Source of the DNA: Pseudomonas triclosanedens
Lineage (GTDB): Bacteria > Pseudomonadota > Gammaproteobacteria > Pseudomonadales > Pseudomonadaceae
Direction of reading: 5' to 3'
Assembly (NCBI RefSeq): GCF_026686735.1
Contig: NZ_CP113432.1
Span: 2,170,001 to 2,234,000 of the forward strand
Length of the DNA stretch: 64,000 bases
In this document: piece after piece, positions 8,035 through 16,274 of the stretch
Numbering within the stretch: position 1 is the first letter of the stretch
Layout of the letters: the number at the start of each line of letters is the position of its first letter
Program-made: the position numbers and the translations under genes
The notes under the pieces: generated by a model
The model's input: the letters and a program-made list of their open reading frames with translations, nothing else
The model's database searches: none
What the model was told of the DNA's origin: nothing

Positions 8035-9522
8035 TCAGCGGCGATGGAGCTTCCAGGCGTCGCCCGCCGGCGCGTTGCCCTTGTCGTAGGGGCGGAAGAG
8101 GGTCATGTAGAGCAGCCCCACGACGATGACGATGGTGCCCACCAGGATAATCCCGTAATTGATGTACCACGGAGCATCCGGGGTACGAGGCCAGGACATG
8201 TTGACGATCGCCAGCACGCCGTAGATTTGTGCAGCGATGTTCACCGGCCAACCCCACTTGCCGAGGGTGAAGGAGCCGCTGGGCTTCCAGCCGCGCAGCC
8301 GGGCGAACAGTGCGGCACCGACGATCATCTGGAAGGCGAGGTAGATGCCGATGGCGGCGAAGCTGACCACGGTGCCGATGGCGTTCTGCATATAGAGGCC
8401 GAGGCAGACGATGGCGCTCGGAATCACGCCGCAAGTCACCAACGCGGCGGTTGGTACGTGGGTGTTGGGCGACAGGCGTTGCAGCAGGCGGCTGCCCATC
8501 ACCATCTCGTCGCGGGCATAGGAGTACAGCAGGCGGCTGGCGGCGGCTTGCAGACTGAGCACGCAGGAAACAAAGGAGACCAGGATCACCAGCATCACCA
8601 GGCGAGCGCCAGTCGGGCCGAAGGCGCTGCCGAGGATAGTGCTCATCGGATCCTTGTCGGTACCGGAAATCACCGCCTGCATGTCCGGCACGGCGAGGAT
8701 CAGCGCCAGCGCGGCAAACATCGATGCGCCACCGCCGATCCAGATGGTCATGCGCATGGCCTTGGGAATGCGCTTGCTCGGGTTTGGAGTTTCCTCCGCG
8801 ACGTCACCGCAGGCCTCGAAGCCGTAGTACAGGAACATGCCGGCCAGGGAGGCGGTGAGGAACGCCGGCCAGTAGGCGCCATCGATGCGGATATCGAAGG
8901 TATTGAACAGCACTGAAAGCGGTTGGTGGCGTTCGAAGATCAGCAGGTAGCCACCGATCACGATGGCGCCGATCAACTCGCAGAGGAAGCCGAACATCGC
9001 AACCCTTGCCAGCAGCTTGGTGCCGCTGAGGTTGAGTAGGGTGGCAATCAGGGTCAGTGACAGGCCTATCACGGTATTGGTCACCGGGTTTGCCTCGAAC
9101 CCGAGCAGCGTAGCTACGTACGGGCCGGCGCCCAGGGCCACCGCGGCAATGGTCACGCACAGCGAGACCGAGCAGATCCAGCCGACCATCCACGCCCAGC
9201 GCTTGCCTACCAGGCGTCGTGCCCATGGATAGACACCACCGGAAATCGGGAACTGCGAGACCACTTCGCAGAAAATCAGACACACCAGCATCTGTCCCAG
9301 GCCGACCAGCAGGTAAGACCAGAACATCGGTGGGCCACCAGCGGCCAGGCACAGACCAAAGATGCTGTACACGCCTACGACCGGCGAAAGATAGGTGAAG
9401 CCCAGGGCGAAGTTCTGCCACAGACTCATGCTGCGCTCGAAGTTGGAGGTGTAGCCCAGCGCGCGGAGCTGTTCCGCGTCGCGGTCGACCGGGAGGAGGC
9501 CGGGTTGGATCGGACTGTTCAT
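8035..9522 (-). CDS. APC-superfamily amino-acid/amine permease
   Basis: A 495-aa inner-membrane transporter with about 12 hydrophobic helices. The APC consensus is clear: LWQNFALGFTYLSPVVGVYS in helix 1, FCEVVSQFPISGGVYPWAR in helices 2-3 and the loop FEACGDVAEETPNPSKRIPK. It imports an amino acid or amine with cation coupling; this subfamily includes GABA/choline-type permeases. The start at 9522 (MNSPIQPGLLPVDRDAEQLR) is preferred over a longer frame to 9672. It is the last minus-strand gene of the putative amine-catabolic island and has its own AT-rich promoter region, so it is the likely uptake component. Confidence 0.9.
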   Translation of the reverse strand: MNSPIQPGLLPVDRDAEQLRALGYTSNFERSMSLWQNFALGFTYLSPVVGVYSIFGLCLAAGGPPMFWSYLLVGLGQMLVCLIFCEVVSQFPISGGVYPWARRLVGKRWAWMVGWICSVSLCVTIAAVALGAGPYVATLLGFEANPVTNTVIGLSLTLIATLLNLSGTKLLARVAMFGFLCELIGAIVIGGYLLIFERHQPLSVLFNTFDIRIDGAYWPAFLTASLAGMFLYYGFEACGDVAEETPNPSKRIPKAMRMTIWIGGGASMFAALALILAVPDMQAVISGTDKDPMSTILGSAFGPTGARLVMLVILVSFVSCVLSLQAAASRLLYSYARDEMVMGSRLLQRLSPNTHVPTAALVTCGVIPSAIVCLGLYMQNAIGTVVSFAAIGIYLAFQMIVGAALFARLRGWKPSGSFTLGKWGWPVNIAAQIYGVLAIVNMSWPRTPDAPWYINYGIILVGTIVIVVGLLYMTLFRPYDKGNAPAGDAWKLHRR

Positions 9523-9885
9523 CTTTATTGTTCCTGTTTGGCTATGCACGTGGCATCGAACAGATGGATCTGGACTTGGCGGGCCGCTGCGCACGGGGTA
9601 TGGCGATAGCGGTGGAGACCGTGGCGGCCAGTTCAGGGGTAACAGCTTTGGCCGCCGGAAGAGAGCAAGCACAGCTCATGCCATATTAAATATGATTTAA
9701 AATGTTTAAGGCGTAGCCGGGGAGCTGCCATTGCCTCTGCAGGGACGAGCGCGAGCTAGAGCGGTTGCATTGGCGGCAGCAGTTGCTGGTCAAGCGCACC
9801 GGCAAGTGACGCGGTGCTTCGAGAGGCGACCAAAACTGGGGCAGGGTAACGCCCGGCTGCTCCCATAGGGAGCAGCCGGGCGCAT
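9523..9885. promoter_or_regulatory. Promoter region of the permease gene with an AT-rich palindrome
   Basis: A 363-bp gene-free stretch in which 9680-9710 is strikingly AT-rich and contains the perfect palindrome CATATT-A-AATATG at 9682-9694, followed by GATTTAAAATG. An AATATGAT element also occurs in the P450/GATase divergent region near 17614. A GntR-type repressor encoded nearby could bind here; this is inference. The left end holds the hairpin listed separately. Confidence 0.45.
9850..9882 (-). terminator. Strong hairpin after the dCache gene
   Basis: A perfect 15-bp inverted repeat, CGCCCGGCTGCTCCC and its complement with loop ATA, sits 3 bp after the dCache stop codon. The minus-strand side lacks a good T-tract, so it may stabilise the 3' end rather than be a classical terminator. 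Confidence 0.55.
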
Positions 9886-10629
9886 TCAGGCTGCGCGGCG
9901 GCGTTTGTCCGGCAACTGCACCAGGGTCCAGTGGGCGGATTGCTCGGCCAGCGGAGCATGCTGGCAGCGGGCGTCGGCGGCGAAGCCGGCGCTGGCCATT
10001 TCGCCGGCGATGAAGTTGGCAGTATTGGCCGCCACCACGCGGCCTTCGCCGCTAAGGATCAGCGCCTCGTGCTGCAGGTGCATGAGTTTGGCGGTGACTA
10101 CCCGTTCGAAGCGATTGAGGGCGATATCGGCGGCAGCCATGCCGATGAAATGGCCATCCACCAGGATCGGGCTGGAAAAGGTCAGGATGTACATGTCCTG
10201 GCCGTAGAGGTCGACATAGGGGCCGACCACGCTGCTGCGCCCGCTGTCTCGCGGGGTGGCGAACCAGGGCATGTCTCGGTAGTCGTAGAAATTCTCGCAG
10301 CGCCGGTTGAAGTTCAGGCTCAGCGGCACGGCTCTTCCGCCGCTGCCGAGCTGGCGCCACTCCAGGTACATCTCGCGGTCCTGCAGCACGCCCGGTTGCA
10401 GGACCACGCCGCATCCCTGCAGGCAAGAGTCGCGCTGGGTCAGGCAGGTTTCGATGAGCGGTCTCAGGCTTGCCAGATCCGCCGACGAGACCGGCTTGCC
10501 GTCGGTCTTGCGCCAGGTGCGATCAATGGCCTCGGCAAGGGTCCCGATCTGGGCAAAAATGTTACTGATTGAAACATCGATGCGCTGGGCGCACTCGTTC
10601 AGTTCGTCGATGCATTGTGCGCTTGCCAT
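9886..10629 (-). CDS. Stand-alone soluble dCache (PDC) sensor-domain protein
   Basis: A 247-aa protein with a dCache/PDC-like ligand-binding core at about residues 65-200: YLEWRQ, NFYDYRDMPWFATPRDSGRS, VGPYVDLYGQDMYILTFSSP and FIGMAAADIALNRFE. No signal peptide, membrane helix or output domain is visible. That is unusual, because Cache domains are normally extracellular parts of chemoreceptors or kinases. It lies directly behind the GntR gene on the same strand (111-bp gap). In the amine context it may sense the substrate in the cytoplasm or influence the regulator (inference). The start at 10629 has a GAGAGT-like site. Confidence 0.75.
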   Translation of the reverse strand: MASAQCIDELNECAQRIDVSISNIFAQIGTLAEAIDRTWRKTDGKPVSSADLASLRPLIETCLTQRDSCLQGCGVVLQPGVLQDREMYLEWRQLGSGGRAVPLSLNFNRRCENFYDYRDMPWFATPRDSGRSSVVGPYVDLYGQDMYILTFSSPILVDGHFIGMAAADIALNRFERVVTAKLMHLQHEALILSGEGRVVAANTANFIAGEMASAGFAADARCQHAPLAEQSAHWTLVQLPDKRRRAA

Positions 10630-10740
10630 GGTTTGGACTCTCTTATTCTACGGGCTGGTACTGCGGGGCAGCGCCTCTGTTAGATAAAAATTCTAAAGCA
10701 GAGGTTTGTTGTCCAAAAAAGCGGGCAAGTGCTGTGCCAA

Positions 10741-11490
10741 CTAGGCCTTTTCTTCTGCAAGGAGTTCCAGCTTCATGTCGATCAGTCGCTTGATGCCGCG
10801 GCTCACTTGGGCCTCGACCATAGCTCCGGCCAGGTTCGGATCGCCGGCGACTATGGCTTCACGGATCGCCATGTGTTCCTGCTGAATGCTTTCCACGCTG
10901 GGTGCGCCGGGCACCGGCAGCCAGAGTAGTTCGCCGATCTCGGCCTGCAGACGAATTTCCGCGCGGGTCAGTCGGACCGACTGCGAGGCCACGGCGATCT
11001 CGATGTGGAAGCGCGCGTCGGCGCGGCGGCGCTCGTGGCGGCTACTGGCCTTGCCCAGGGCTTCGATATATTGCGCCAGGTGCTGGTGGTGTTCGCGCGA
11101 AGCGCGCTTGGCGGCCAGTCGAGCGGCGGTGCCGGAAATGGCGATGTGCTCGTCGCAGAGGTCGCGCAGGTCGATGGTGCTCAGCTCGTCGAGGCGACTG
11201 AGGACGATCTCCGAGGGAATTTCTTCGATGGTACGGATGAAGCTGCCGCCGTTGCGTCCGCGGCGGGTCTCGATGACGCCGCGCTGGCGCAGGTAGGCCA
11301 GGGCTTCGCGCAGAGTCACAGTGGCGACGCCGAACTGCATGGCCAGTTCTGTCTCGCTGGGTAGCTGCTGGCCTTCGGCGAACAGGCCGAGGTCGATAGC
11401 GTCCATCAGCCGACGCACGACTTCTTCGGTACGCCCCTCCTGACGGAGGCGAATGAACGGGCCGGGTGCGGTGGGTGAGGATCCATTCAT
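10741..11490 (-). CDS. GntR-family regulator with FCD domain
   Basis: A 249-aa FadR-subfamily regulator. The N-terminal winged HTH at about residues 15-80 shows EEVVRRLMDAIDLGLFAEGQ and QLPSETELAMQFGVATVTLR. The FCD ligand domain at about 105-235 contains D/H metal-ligand-like positions (ARFHIEIAVAS, then EHMAIREAIVAGD). It sits in the middle of the putative amine-catabolic cluster between the dCache gene and the binding-protein gene, so it probably represses the cluster and is released by an intermediate. AT-rich DNA upstream (about 11574-11592) is a possible autoregulatory site. Start at 11490 chosen for family length. Confidence 0.88.
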   Translation of the reverse strand: MNGSSPTAPGPFIRLRQEGRTEEVVRRLMDAIDLGLFAEGQQLPSETELAMQFGVATVTLREALAYLRQRGVIETRRGRNGGSFIRTIEEIPSEIVLSRLDELSTIDLRDLCDEHIAISGTAARLAAKRASREHHQHLAQYIEALGKASSRHERRRADARFHIEIAVASQSVRLTRAEIRLQAEIGELLWLPVPGAPSVESIQQEHMAIREAIVAGDPNLAGAMVEAQVSRGIKRLIDMKLELLAEEKA

Positions 11491-11641
11491 GTTGCGGTGG
11501 GGCCTCGGCGTGGGGCTGGCGCCGGTGGCCGAACTCCTTTTAGGGGCCGTAGGTTGGGGGCTGACGCAGTATAACCTCATCCTTAGATTTTAATGTCGAA
11601 ATGGACCGCCCCGTGGGGCGGTCCAGATGTCGCAGGCGTGC

Positions 11642-12334
11642 TCAGAACGGGTAGGCCAGGCTCGGCATCCACCGCTGCCAGATGCGCTCCAGCTCGCCGT
11701 TGGCCTTCATTGCGGCCAGGGCACTGTCCACTTCGTCGAGCCAGGAACGGTTGCGGAGCTTGACTGCGATGCCCCAGCGGTTGCCCGTGGGAACGGTGAA
11801 GCCAATGGCCAGGTCAGGCTCCTCGGCGAGCGGTACCAGCGCGACATCGTCATCCACCAGAGCGTCGATGCGGCCGTCGCGCAGGGCCTGGACCATGTCT
11901 CCGAGCACGTCGTCGGTGTCACCGCCGAAGGGCACGGTGATACAGCCCTCGAAGGTCTCCGCCAGGGCCATGTTGAGGCTGTTGGCGATCGCCCCGACCT
12001 TTTTCCCGATCAGGTCCGTCGGGCTGCGCACCAGGCTGCCGCGCAGCACCATCACCGCTTCGTCGAACACCGCGTAGGGCGCGGTGAAATCGGCGAGGGT
12101 CAGACGGTAGTTGGAGATACCCTGACCGCAGAGCAGCAGGTCGCCGTCGCCGGCCTCCAGCGCGGGGTAGAAGTCCGCCCAGTTGCGGTAGACGAACTCC
12201 ACCTCGCGGCCCAGGTGCGCCGCCAGGGCGCGCGCAACATCGGACTCGTAGCCGTGGCGGTAGCCATCGGCGTCCTTGTGGAACAGCGGCGGGGCCGGCA
12301 GGTCGGCGCAGATAACGCGCAATACGCGGCTCAT
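11642..12334 (-). CDS. Family 3 solute-binding fold protein lacking a signal peptide
   Basis: A 230-aa protein with the SBP_bac_3 (PBPb) fold from the first residues: VLRVICADLPAPP, ALAAHLGREVEFVYRNWADF, LIGKKVGAIANSLNMALAE and WGIAVKLRNRSWLDEVDSAL. Relatives are periplasmic receptors, but no signal peptide is present. The start at 12334 overlaps the ligase stop by 4 bp (ATGA), so translation is coupled and there is no room for an export sequence; upstream in-frame residues are not hydrophobic either. A cytoplasmic ligand-binding or enzymatic (cyclohexadienyl-dehydratase-like) role is possible. No ABC permease genes are nearby. Confidence 0.8.
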   Translation of the reverse strand: MSRVLRVICADLPAPPLFHKDADGYRHGYESDVARALAAHLGREVEFVYRNWADFYPALEAGDGDLLLCGQGISNYRLTLADFTAPYAVFDEAVMVLRGSLVRSPTDLIGKKVGAIANSLNMALAETFEGCITVPFGGDTDDVLGDMVQALRDGRIDALVDDDVALVPLAEEPDLAIGFTVPTGNRWGIAVKLRNRSWLDEVDSALAAMKANGELERIWQRWMPSLAYPF

Positions 12335-13704
12335 GGCAGGTAGTCCATGTACATTTTGCTTTCCCATTCGGTGACGACGGAGCAATAGCGCGCCCATTCG
12401 TCGGCCTTGAGGTCGCGGTACAGCTCAGCCATCGTCGGCGGCAGCGCACCACGTACTACAGCGTCTTGGTCGAAGGCCTGCACGGCCTCGCCCAGAGTCA
12501 TCGGCATGCGCACGTTCTCGCGGGCGGCAGGGATGCTGTCGCTGTTGTCCGGCGCGCCCGGATCGGTGCGGTTGACCAGGCCGTCGCGGATGCCGGCCAG
12601 CAGCAGGGTGTGCGACAGGTAGGGGTTCACGCTGGCATCGGGCAGCTTGTATTCCAGACGGCCGTTGGCCGACAGGCGCACGGTGCAGGTCTTGTTGTCC
12701 ATACCCCAGTTCAGGCGGTTGGGGGCGAACAGGCCGGCGTCCCAGAAGCGCTTGTAGGAGTTCACCGTGGAAGCCATCACCAGCATCGAGCCGGGGGCGT
12801 GGGCCAGCAGGCCACCCAGGGCATGGCGGCCGGTCTCGGTCAGGTGCAGTTCGCGGCGGCCGGGTTCGGACAGCACGTTCTGCTCGCCGCGCCAGAGGCT
12901 GAAGTTGTGGTGGCAGCCGCTGCCCATGCTGCCGGTGGTGGGCTTGGGCATGAAGCTGGCGCGTACACCGAATTCGTTGGCGACCTGACGGCAGATCAGA
13001 CGGTAGGTCACCAAGCGGTCGGCGGTGAGATGGCAGTCGTCGAACATCCAGTTCAGCTCCAACTGGCCTGGGTCTTCGTAGTCGCCCTCGATCATGTCCA
13101 GACCCATGGCGCCGGCGTACTGCATCACGCGCTGGAAGATCGGCCGCATGGTCTCCAGGTTGCCCAGGTGATAGGCCGGGCTGGCGCCGGGACGCACCTT
13201 GACCTCCAGCTTGTCCCCGAACCAGGTCATCTCCGGCTCGCAGCCGGTCTTCAGGCTCAGCCCGGTATCGGCGTGGAATGCCTTGTGGCTGTCGATCAGC
13301 AGGCCGCGGGCGTCGGTGGCGAGAACCTGGCCGGCGACTTCCGGGCGATGATCGGGTTCGTACAGGCGGCAGAAGAAACTGCCGATGGATTTGTCCCACG
13401 GCAGCACGTTGAAGCTGCTCACGTCAGGAATGGCGGTGAACTCGGCGGCCTGGGCGCCGCCACCGAGCAGTACGCCGGCGCGGGTGCTCTGCAGGTCGGA
13501 GAGCGCGGTGCGGTGGAACTGCACACCCTTCTCCAGGTTGCGCAGCAGGTGCTTGGCCGGGACCACCTTGGCCAGCACGCGGCCGCTGAGGGTGACCACC
13601 TGGTAGTACAGGTATTCCACGCCGGAATCGCGGATGCGCGCGGCGAGTTCCTGGGCGACGGCGGAGCTGGTGTTGTATTCCTTGTGTAGATCGAGCGCTG
13701 TCAT
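12331..13704 (-). CDS. glnT: Type III glutamine-synthetase-like ligase (GlnT/gamma-glutamylamide synthetase-like)
   Basis: A 457-aa GS-fold ligase. It has a beta-grasp at about residues 25-110 and a catalytic domain with CEPEMTW (E156, E158), EGDYEDPGQLELNW, the ATP/glutamate loop KPTTGSMGSGCHHNFSLW (254-271), NRLNWGMDNKT and the LEYKLPDASVNPYL segment. Type III GS relatives join glutamate to ammonia or to an amine, as in methylamine, isopropylamine and aniline pathways. Genetic linkage to a P450 system and two amidotransferases suggests a gamma-glutamylamide synthetase acting on an exogenous amine rather than housekeeping nitrogen assimilation. The symbol follows automatic naming; substrate unproven. 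It is preceded by an AT-rich promoter region and overlaps the next gene by 4 bp. Confidence 0.85.
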   Translation of the reverse strand: MTALDLHKEYNTSSAVAQELAARIRDSGVEYLYYQVVTLSGRVLAKVVPAKHLLRNLEKGVQFHRTALSDLQSTRAGVLLGGGAQAAEFTAIPDVSSFNVLPWDKSIGSFFCRLYEPDHRPEVAGQVLATDARGLLIDSHKAFHADTGLSLKTGCEPEMTWFGDKLEVKVRPGASPAYHLGNLETMRPIFQRVMQYAGAMGLDMIEGDYEDPGQLELNWMFDDCHLTADRLVTYRLICRQVANEFGVRASFMPKPTTGSMGSGCHHNFSLWRGEQNVLSEPGRRELHLTETGRHALGGLLAHAPGSMLVMASTVNSYKRFWDAGLFAPNRLNWGMDNKTCTVRLSANGRLEYKLPDASVNPYLSHTLLLAGIRDGLVNRTDPGAPDNSDSIPAARENVRMPMTLGEAVQAFDQDAVVRGALPPTMAELYRDLKADEWARYCSVVTEWESKMYMDYLP

Positions 13705-13840
13705 GTTGTGGTACTCCTCGGGCAGCGGCAGGCAAGGCGCGCTGCGGTAGGGTGGGATGATTATAGATATAAGCTATGTTTTTATATGTTTTTATTCGAA
13801 AAACAGATCTCCCCTACAAGTCCCAGGCGGCTTGGAAAGT
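13705..13840 (-). promoter_or_regulatory. AT-rich promoter/operator region of the ligase operon
   Basis: Between the amidotransferase stop and the ligase ATG lies an island of AT-rich DNA at about 13755-13800 with TTATAGATATAAGCTAT and TTTTTATATG, in a genome otherwise about two-thirds GC. ATAG...CTAT forms a short dyad. This is likely the promoter and operator for the ligase/binding-protein pair. It shows the four-gene P450 unit is probably a separate transcript. Confidence 0.5.
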
Positions 13841-14545
13841 TCAGGCCGGATGGCTGTGTTCGCGGAAGAAGCCCGCCGCCCAGTGGGCGACCTGGGTGTT
13901 GTCCGGGGTCAGCCGCTGCAGCGATTCGCCAGCGCGGGCGGTTACGTCGGCGGGTAACAGGCCGTTGCCGTAGCGATCCAGCAGCGCGGCCACGTAGTCG
14001 TGGGTGAACTCCGGGTGGAACTGTACCGAGCGCGCCGGGAAGGCGTACTCCAGCACGCCGTGCGGGCAGTGGGCGGAGCCGCCGACCACCCGTGCCTCGG
14101 GCGGCAGGCTGCTGACCTGGTCCTGGTGAAACACCAGGGTCGGGGCATCCTCCAGGCCTTGGGCGGCATAATGGTAGGCTTGTGCGCCGACGCCCCAGCC
14201 CGCCTCGGCGCGGGTCGTGCGGCCGCCATAGGCATCAGCCATGATCTGGTGACCGAAGCAGATGCCGAACACAGGCTTGCGCAGGCTCCGCAGCCGACGC
14301 AGGAAGGTAATCTGGCGCAGCATCCAGGGGCTGTGCTCATAGCAGCTGTGGCGCGAGCCGGTGAGCAGGTAGCCATCGAAGGCTTCGGCGTCGGGCAGGG
14401 TTTCTCCGTTCACCGCCGAGACATAGGTGAAGCGCGCCTCGGGCAGGGCCGGGGCCAGCCAGCGTTCGATCATTGCCGGGTAGCTGCCGAAGCGCTCCTG
14501 CAGTGGTTCGGGGACCAGGCCATTCTCGATGATGCACAGGCGCAT
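13841..14545 (-). CDS. Class I glutamine amidotransferase-like hydrolase (first of two)
   Basis: A 234-aa GATase1 domain protein. The nucleophile elbow PVFGICFGHQ gives C96, and ARSVQFHPEF gives H177 and E179, completing the Cys-His-Glu triad. There is no synthetase domain, so it is a free-standing hydrolase, like PuuD-type or aniline/isopropylamine-pathway enzymes that cleave gamma-glutamyl amides. It is 11 bp after the flavodoxin gene in the P450 operon, so it is likely co-expressed. I infer that it releases the hydroxylated amine from its gamma-glutamyl carrier; an alternative is a repair or detoxifying glutaminase. Confidence 0.87.
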   Translation of the reverse strand: MRLCIIENGLVPEPLQERFGSYPAMIERWLAPALPEARFTYVSAVNGETLPDAEAFDGYLLTGSRHSCYEHSPWMLRQITFLRRLRSLRKPVFGICFGHQIMADAYGGRTTRAEAGWGVGAQAYHYAAQGLEDAPTLVFHQDQVSSLPPEARVVGGSAHCPHGVLEYAFPARSVQFHPEFTHDYVAALLDRYGNGLLPADVTARAGESLQRLTPDNTQVAHWAAGFFREHSHPA

Positions 14546-14556
14546 GGCGCTCTCCT

Positions 14557-14997
14557 TCAGATCTGCCCGAGCAGGGTCTTGGCCCAGGCCAGTGCCGCGT
14601 CGCCGGGTAACTCGCCGCTGGAGGCATCGTGTTGGCCGTGTTCCCCGACCGCCACCGCGCCCAGTTCCACCAGGGCCTCGGCGATGATCTGGCTGCCACG
14701 GTTGAAGGTCTCGTAGAAGCTGTCGCCCAGGCCGAAGGTGGCAAAGCGCAGACCTGCGAGGTCCGGTCGCTGGCCGAGCAGCGCGGCGTGGAACGGCTGG
14801 GCGCTATTGGGCAACTCACCGTCACCGTAAGTGGAGCAGACGATGACGTGGAAGTCGCTGGCGTTCAGTTCCGTCGGGTCGAAGTCGGCCATGTCGCGGA
14901 CCTGCGTGGCGTAGTCGGTGCCGAAGGCATCGGCGAGGTCGTCGGCGACCATCTCGGCGTTGCCGGTCTCGGTGCCGAAGAGGATGAGAATGTTCAT
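14557..14997 (-). CDS. Flavodoxin (FMN electron carrier, probable P450 donor)
   Basis: A 146-aa flavodoxin. The FMN phosphate loop LILFGTETGNAEMVADDLA is at residues 3-21, with STYGDGELPNSAQPF and FATFGLGDSFYETFNRGS for the isoalloxazine ring. The start overlaps the reductase stop by 4 bp (ATGA). Its position directly behind the P450 and reductase genes marks it as the one-electron shuttle between NADPH reductase and P450. Most bacterial class I P450s use a ferredoxin; flavodoxin partners are rare (P450cin/cindoxin is the known precedent). Confidence 0.9.
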   Translation of the reverse strand: MNILILFGTETGNAEMVADDLADAFGTDYATQVRDMADFDPTELNASDFHVIVCSTYGDGELPNSAQPFHAALLGQRPDLAGLRFATFGLGDSFYETFNRGSQIIAEALVELGAVAVGEHGQHDASSGELPGDAALAWAKTLLGQI

Positions 14998-16274
14998 GCG
15001 GGGTTCTCCAGAGGGCTGCGGGCGATGGCGAGCATGCCGGCGCGGTCGGTAATCTTGCGGCGTACGCGCCCGGGGGCGGCGGCCTGGGTCTCGGCGTGGT
15101 CGATGCGCTTCCAGTCGGCGTAGCTCACGGCGTCGGCCAGCAGTCCGCCGGGCAGGGCGGCCAGCCCTGCGCGGCCGCTGCGTGGTGCGGTCTGCTGGTC
15201 GACGATCATGGTCTCGGCCACCAGGCGTGCATCCTGCCGGTTCTCCGGGATGGTTCCGCGTGGTCCGCGGCGCAACCAGCCGACGCAGTAGAGACCGGCG
15301 TCCAGGCGGCCCGCATCCAGGTCAACGCCTGCACCACGCAGGGCATCACGGCGCAGCGCAGCGTTGGCGGCTTCCTCGAAACCAATGGCGCTGACCAGGC
15401 TGTCCAGTTCCAGGCGCAGTTCATGGCCATCCACCCGGCGCAACTGCAGCGCCTCGACCCGGTCCTTGCCAAGGATGGCCTGCGGCGTCCAGCCGAAGCG
15501 GAACACCAGTTCGCGGCCTGTTGCCGGTTGTTCCTGGCTGGCGAGGCCGCGCAGCACCTCCAGGCGCGCCAGCTCGGTGGCGTCGGTGGACTGGTAGTGC
15601 GCAGGCGGCAAGTCCTCGACCCGCAGGCGCACACCGGCCAGCTTGCCCAGCTCGCGCAGCATCACCGGGTCGAAACGGGCCTGGGCGGCGGGCGAGCGAC
15701 CAATGATGTCGATGCGCTCCACGCCTTCGGCAAGCAGTGCGCGCAGGGCGTCGTCGGCGATGTCCGAACCCTCGAAGTCACTGGCGGACTTGGCCAGCAG
15801 GCGCAGCACATCGATAGCGACATTGCCGTTGCCGATGACCGCCACGCGGCGGCCAAGGCGCGGGGTGAAACCCTGTTCGTCGGGATGGCCGTTGAGCAGC
15901 CGGGTCAGTTGGCCGGCACCGTAGACGCCTTCCAGCGTCTCGCCCGGAATATCCAGGCGGCGATCGCCATACAGACCGGTGGCGAGCACCACCAGGTCGA
16001 AGGCCTCGCGCAGTTGCTCCAGCGACAGGTCGCGGCCTATCTCGAGATTGCCGAGAAAGTCCACGCGCTCGCGTTCGAACAGCCGCTCGAACTGCCGGCA
16101 CACCGCCTTGGTGCCCTGGTGGTCAGGGGCCACGCCATAGCGCACCAGGCCAAAGGGGGCGGGCAGACGCTCGATCATCACGATCGGCGCGTCCGCCCAC
16201 TGCTTGCGCAGGGCCTGGGCCAGATAGCAGGCCGATGGCCCACTGCCGACGATGGCGACACTGGGCGCGTTCAT
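14994..16274 (-). CDS. NADPH-dependent adrenodoxin-reductase-type flavoprotein
   Basis: A 426-aa FAD/NADPH oxidoreductase. The FAD-binding motif VAIVGSGPSACYLAQAL is at residues 6-22, and the adrenodoxin/ferredoxin-NADP reductase block GRRVAVIGNGNVAIDVLRLL binds NADPH. Other family blocks are PFGLVRYGVAPDHQGTK and LFVLATGLYGDRRLD-like strands near 105-120. It would take electrons from NADPH to the flavodoxin encoded next. Both ends overlap neighbouring genes by 4 bp (ATGA), showing tight translational coupling P450-reductase-flavodoxin. Confidence 0.9.
   Translation of the reverse strand: MNAPSVAIVGSGPSACYLAQALRKQWADAPIVMIERLPAPFGLVRYGVAPDHQGTKAVCRQFERLFERERVDFLGNLEIGRDLSLEQLREAFDLVVLATGLYGDRRLDIPGETLEGVYGAGQLTRLLNGHPDEQGFTPRLGRRVAVIGNGNVAIDVLRLLAKSASDFEGSDIADDALRALLAEGVERIDIIGRSPAAQARFDPVMLRELGKLAGVRLRVEDLPPAHYQSTDATELARLEVLRGLASQEQPATGRELVFRFGWTPQAILGKDRVEALQLRRVDGHELRLELDSLVSAIGFEEAANAALRRDALRGAGVDLDAGRLDAGLYCVGWLRRGPRGTIPENRQDARLVAETMIVDQQTAPRSGRAGLAALPGGLLADAVSYADWKRIDHAETQAAAPGRVRRKITDRAGMLAIARSPLENPA

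Noticed and set aside
12331..13704. Gamma-glutamylputrescine synthetase (PuuA-type) assignment
   Set aside because: None of the other putrescine genes (oxidase, aldehyde dehydrogenase, aminotransferase) is in the cluster, and the sequence blocks look like type III GlnT. A more general call was kept.
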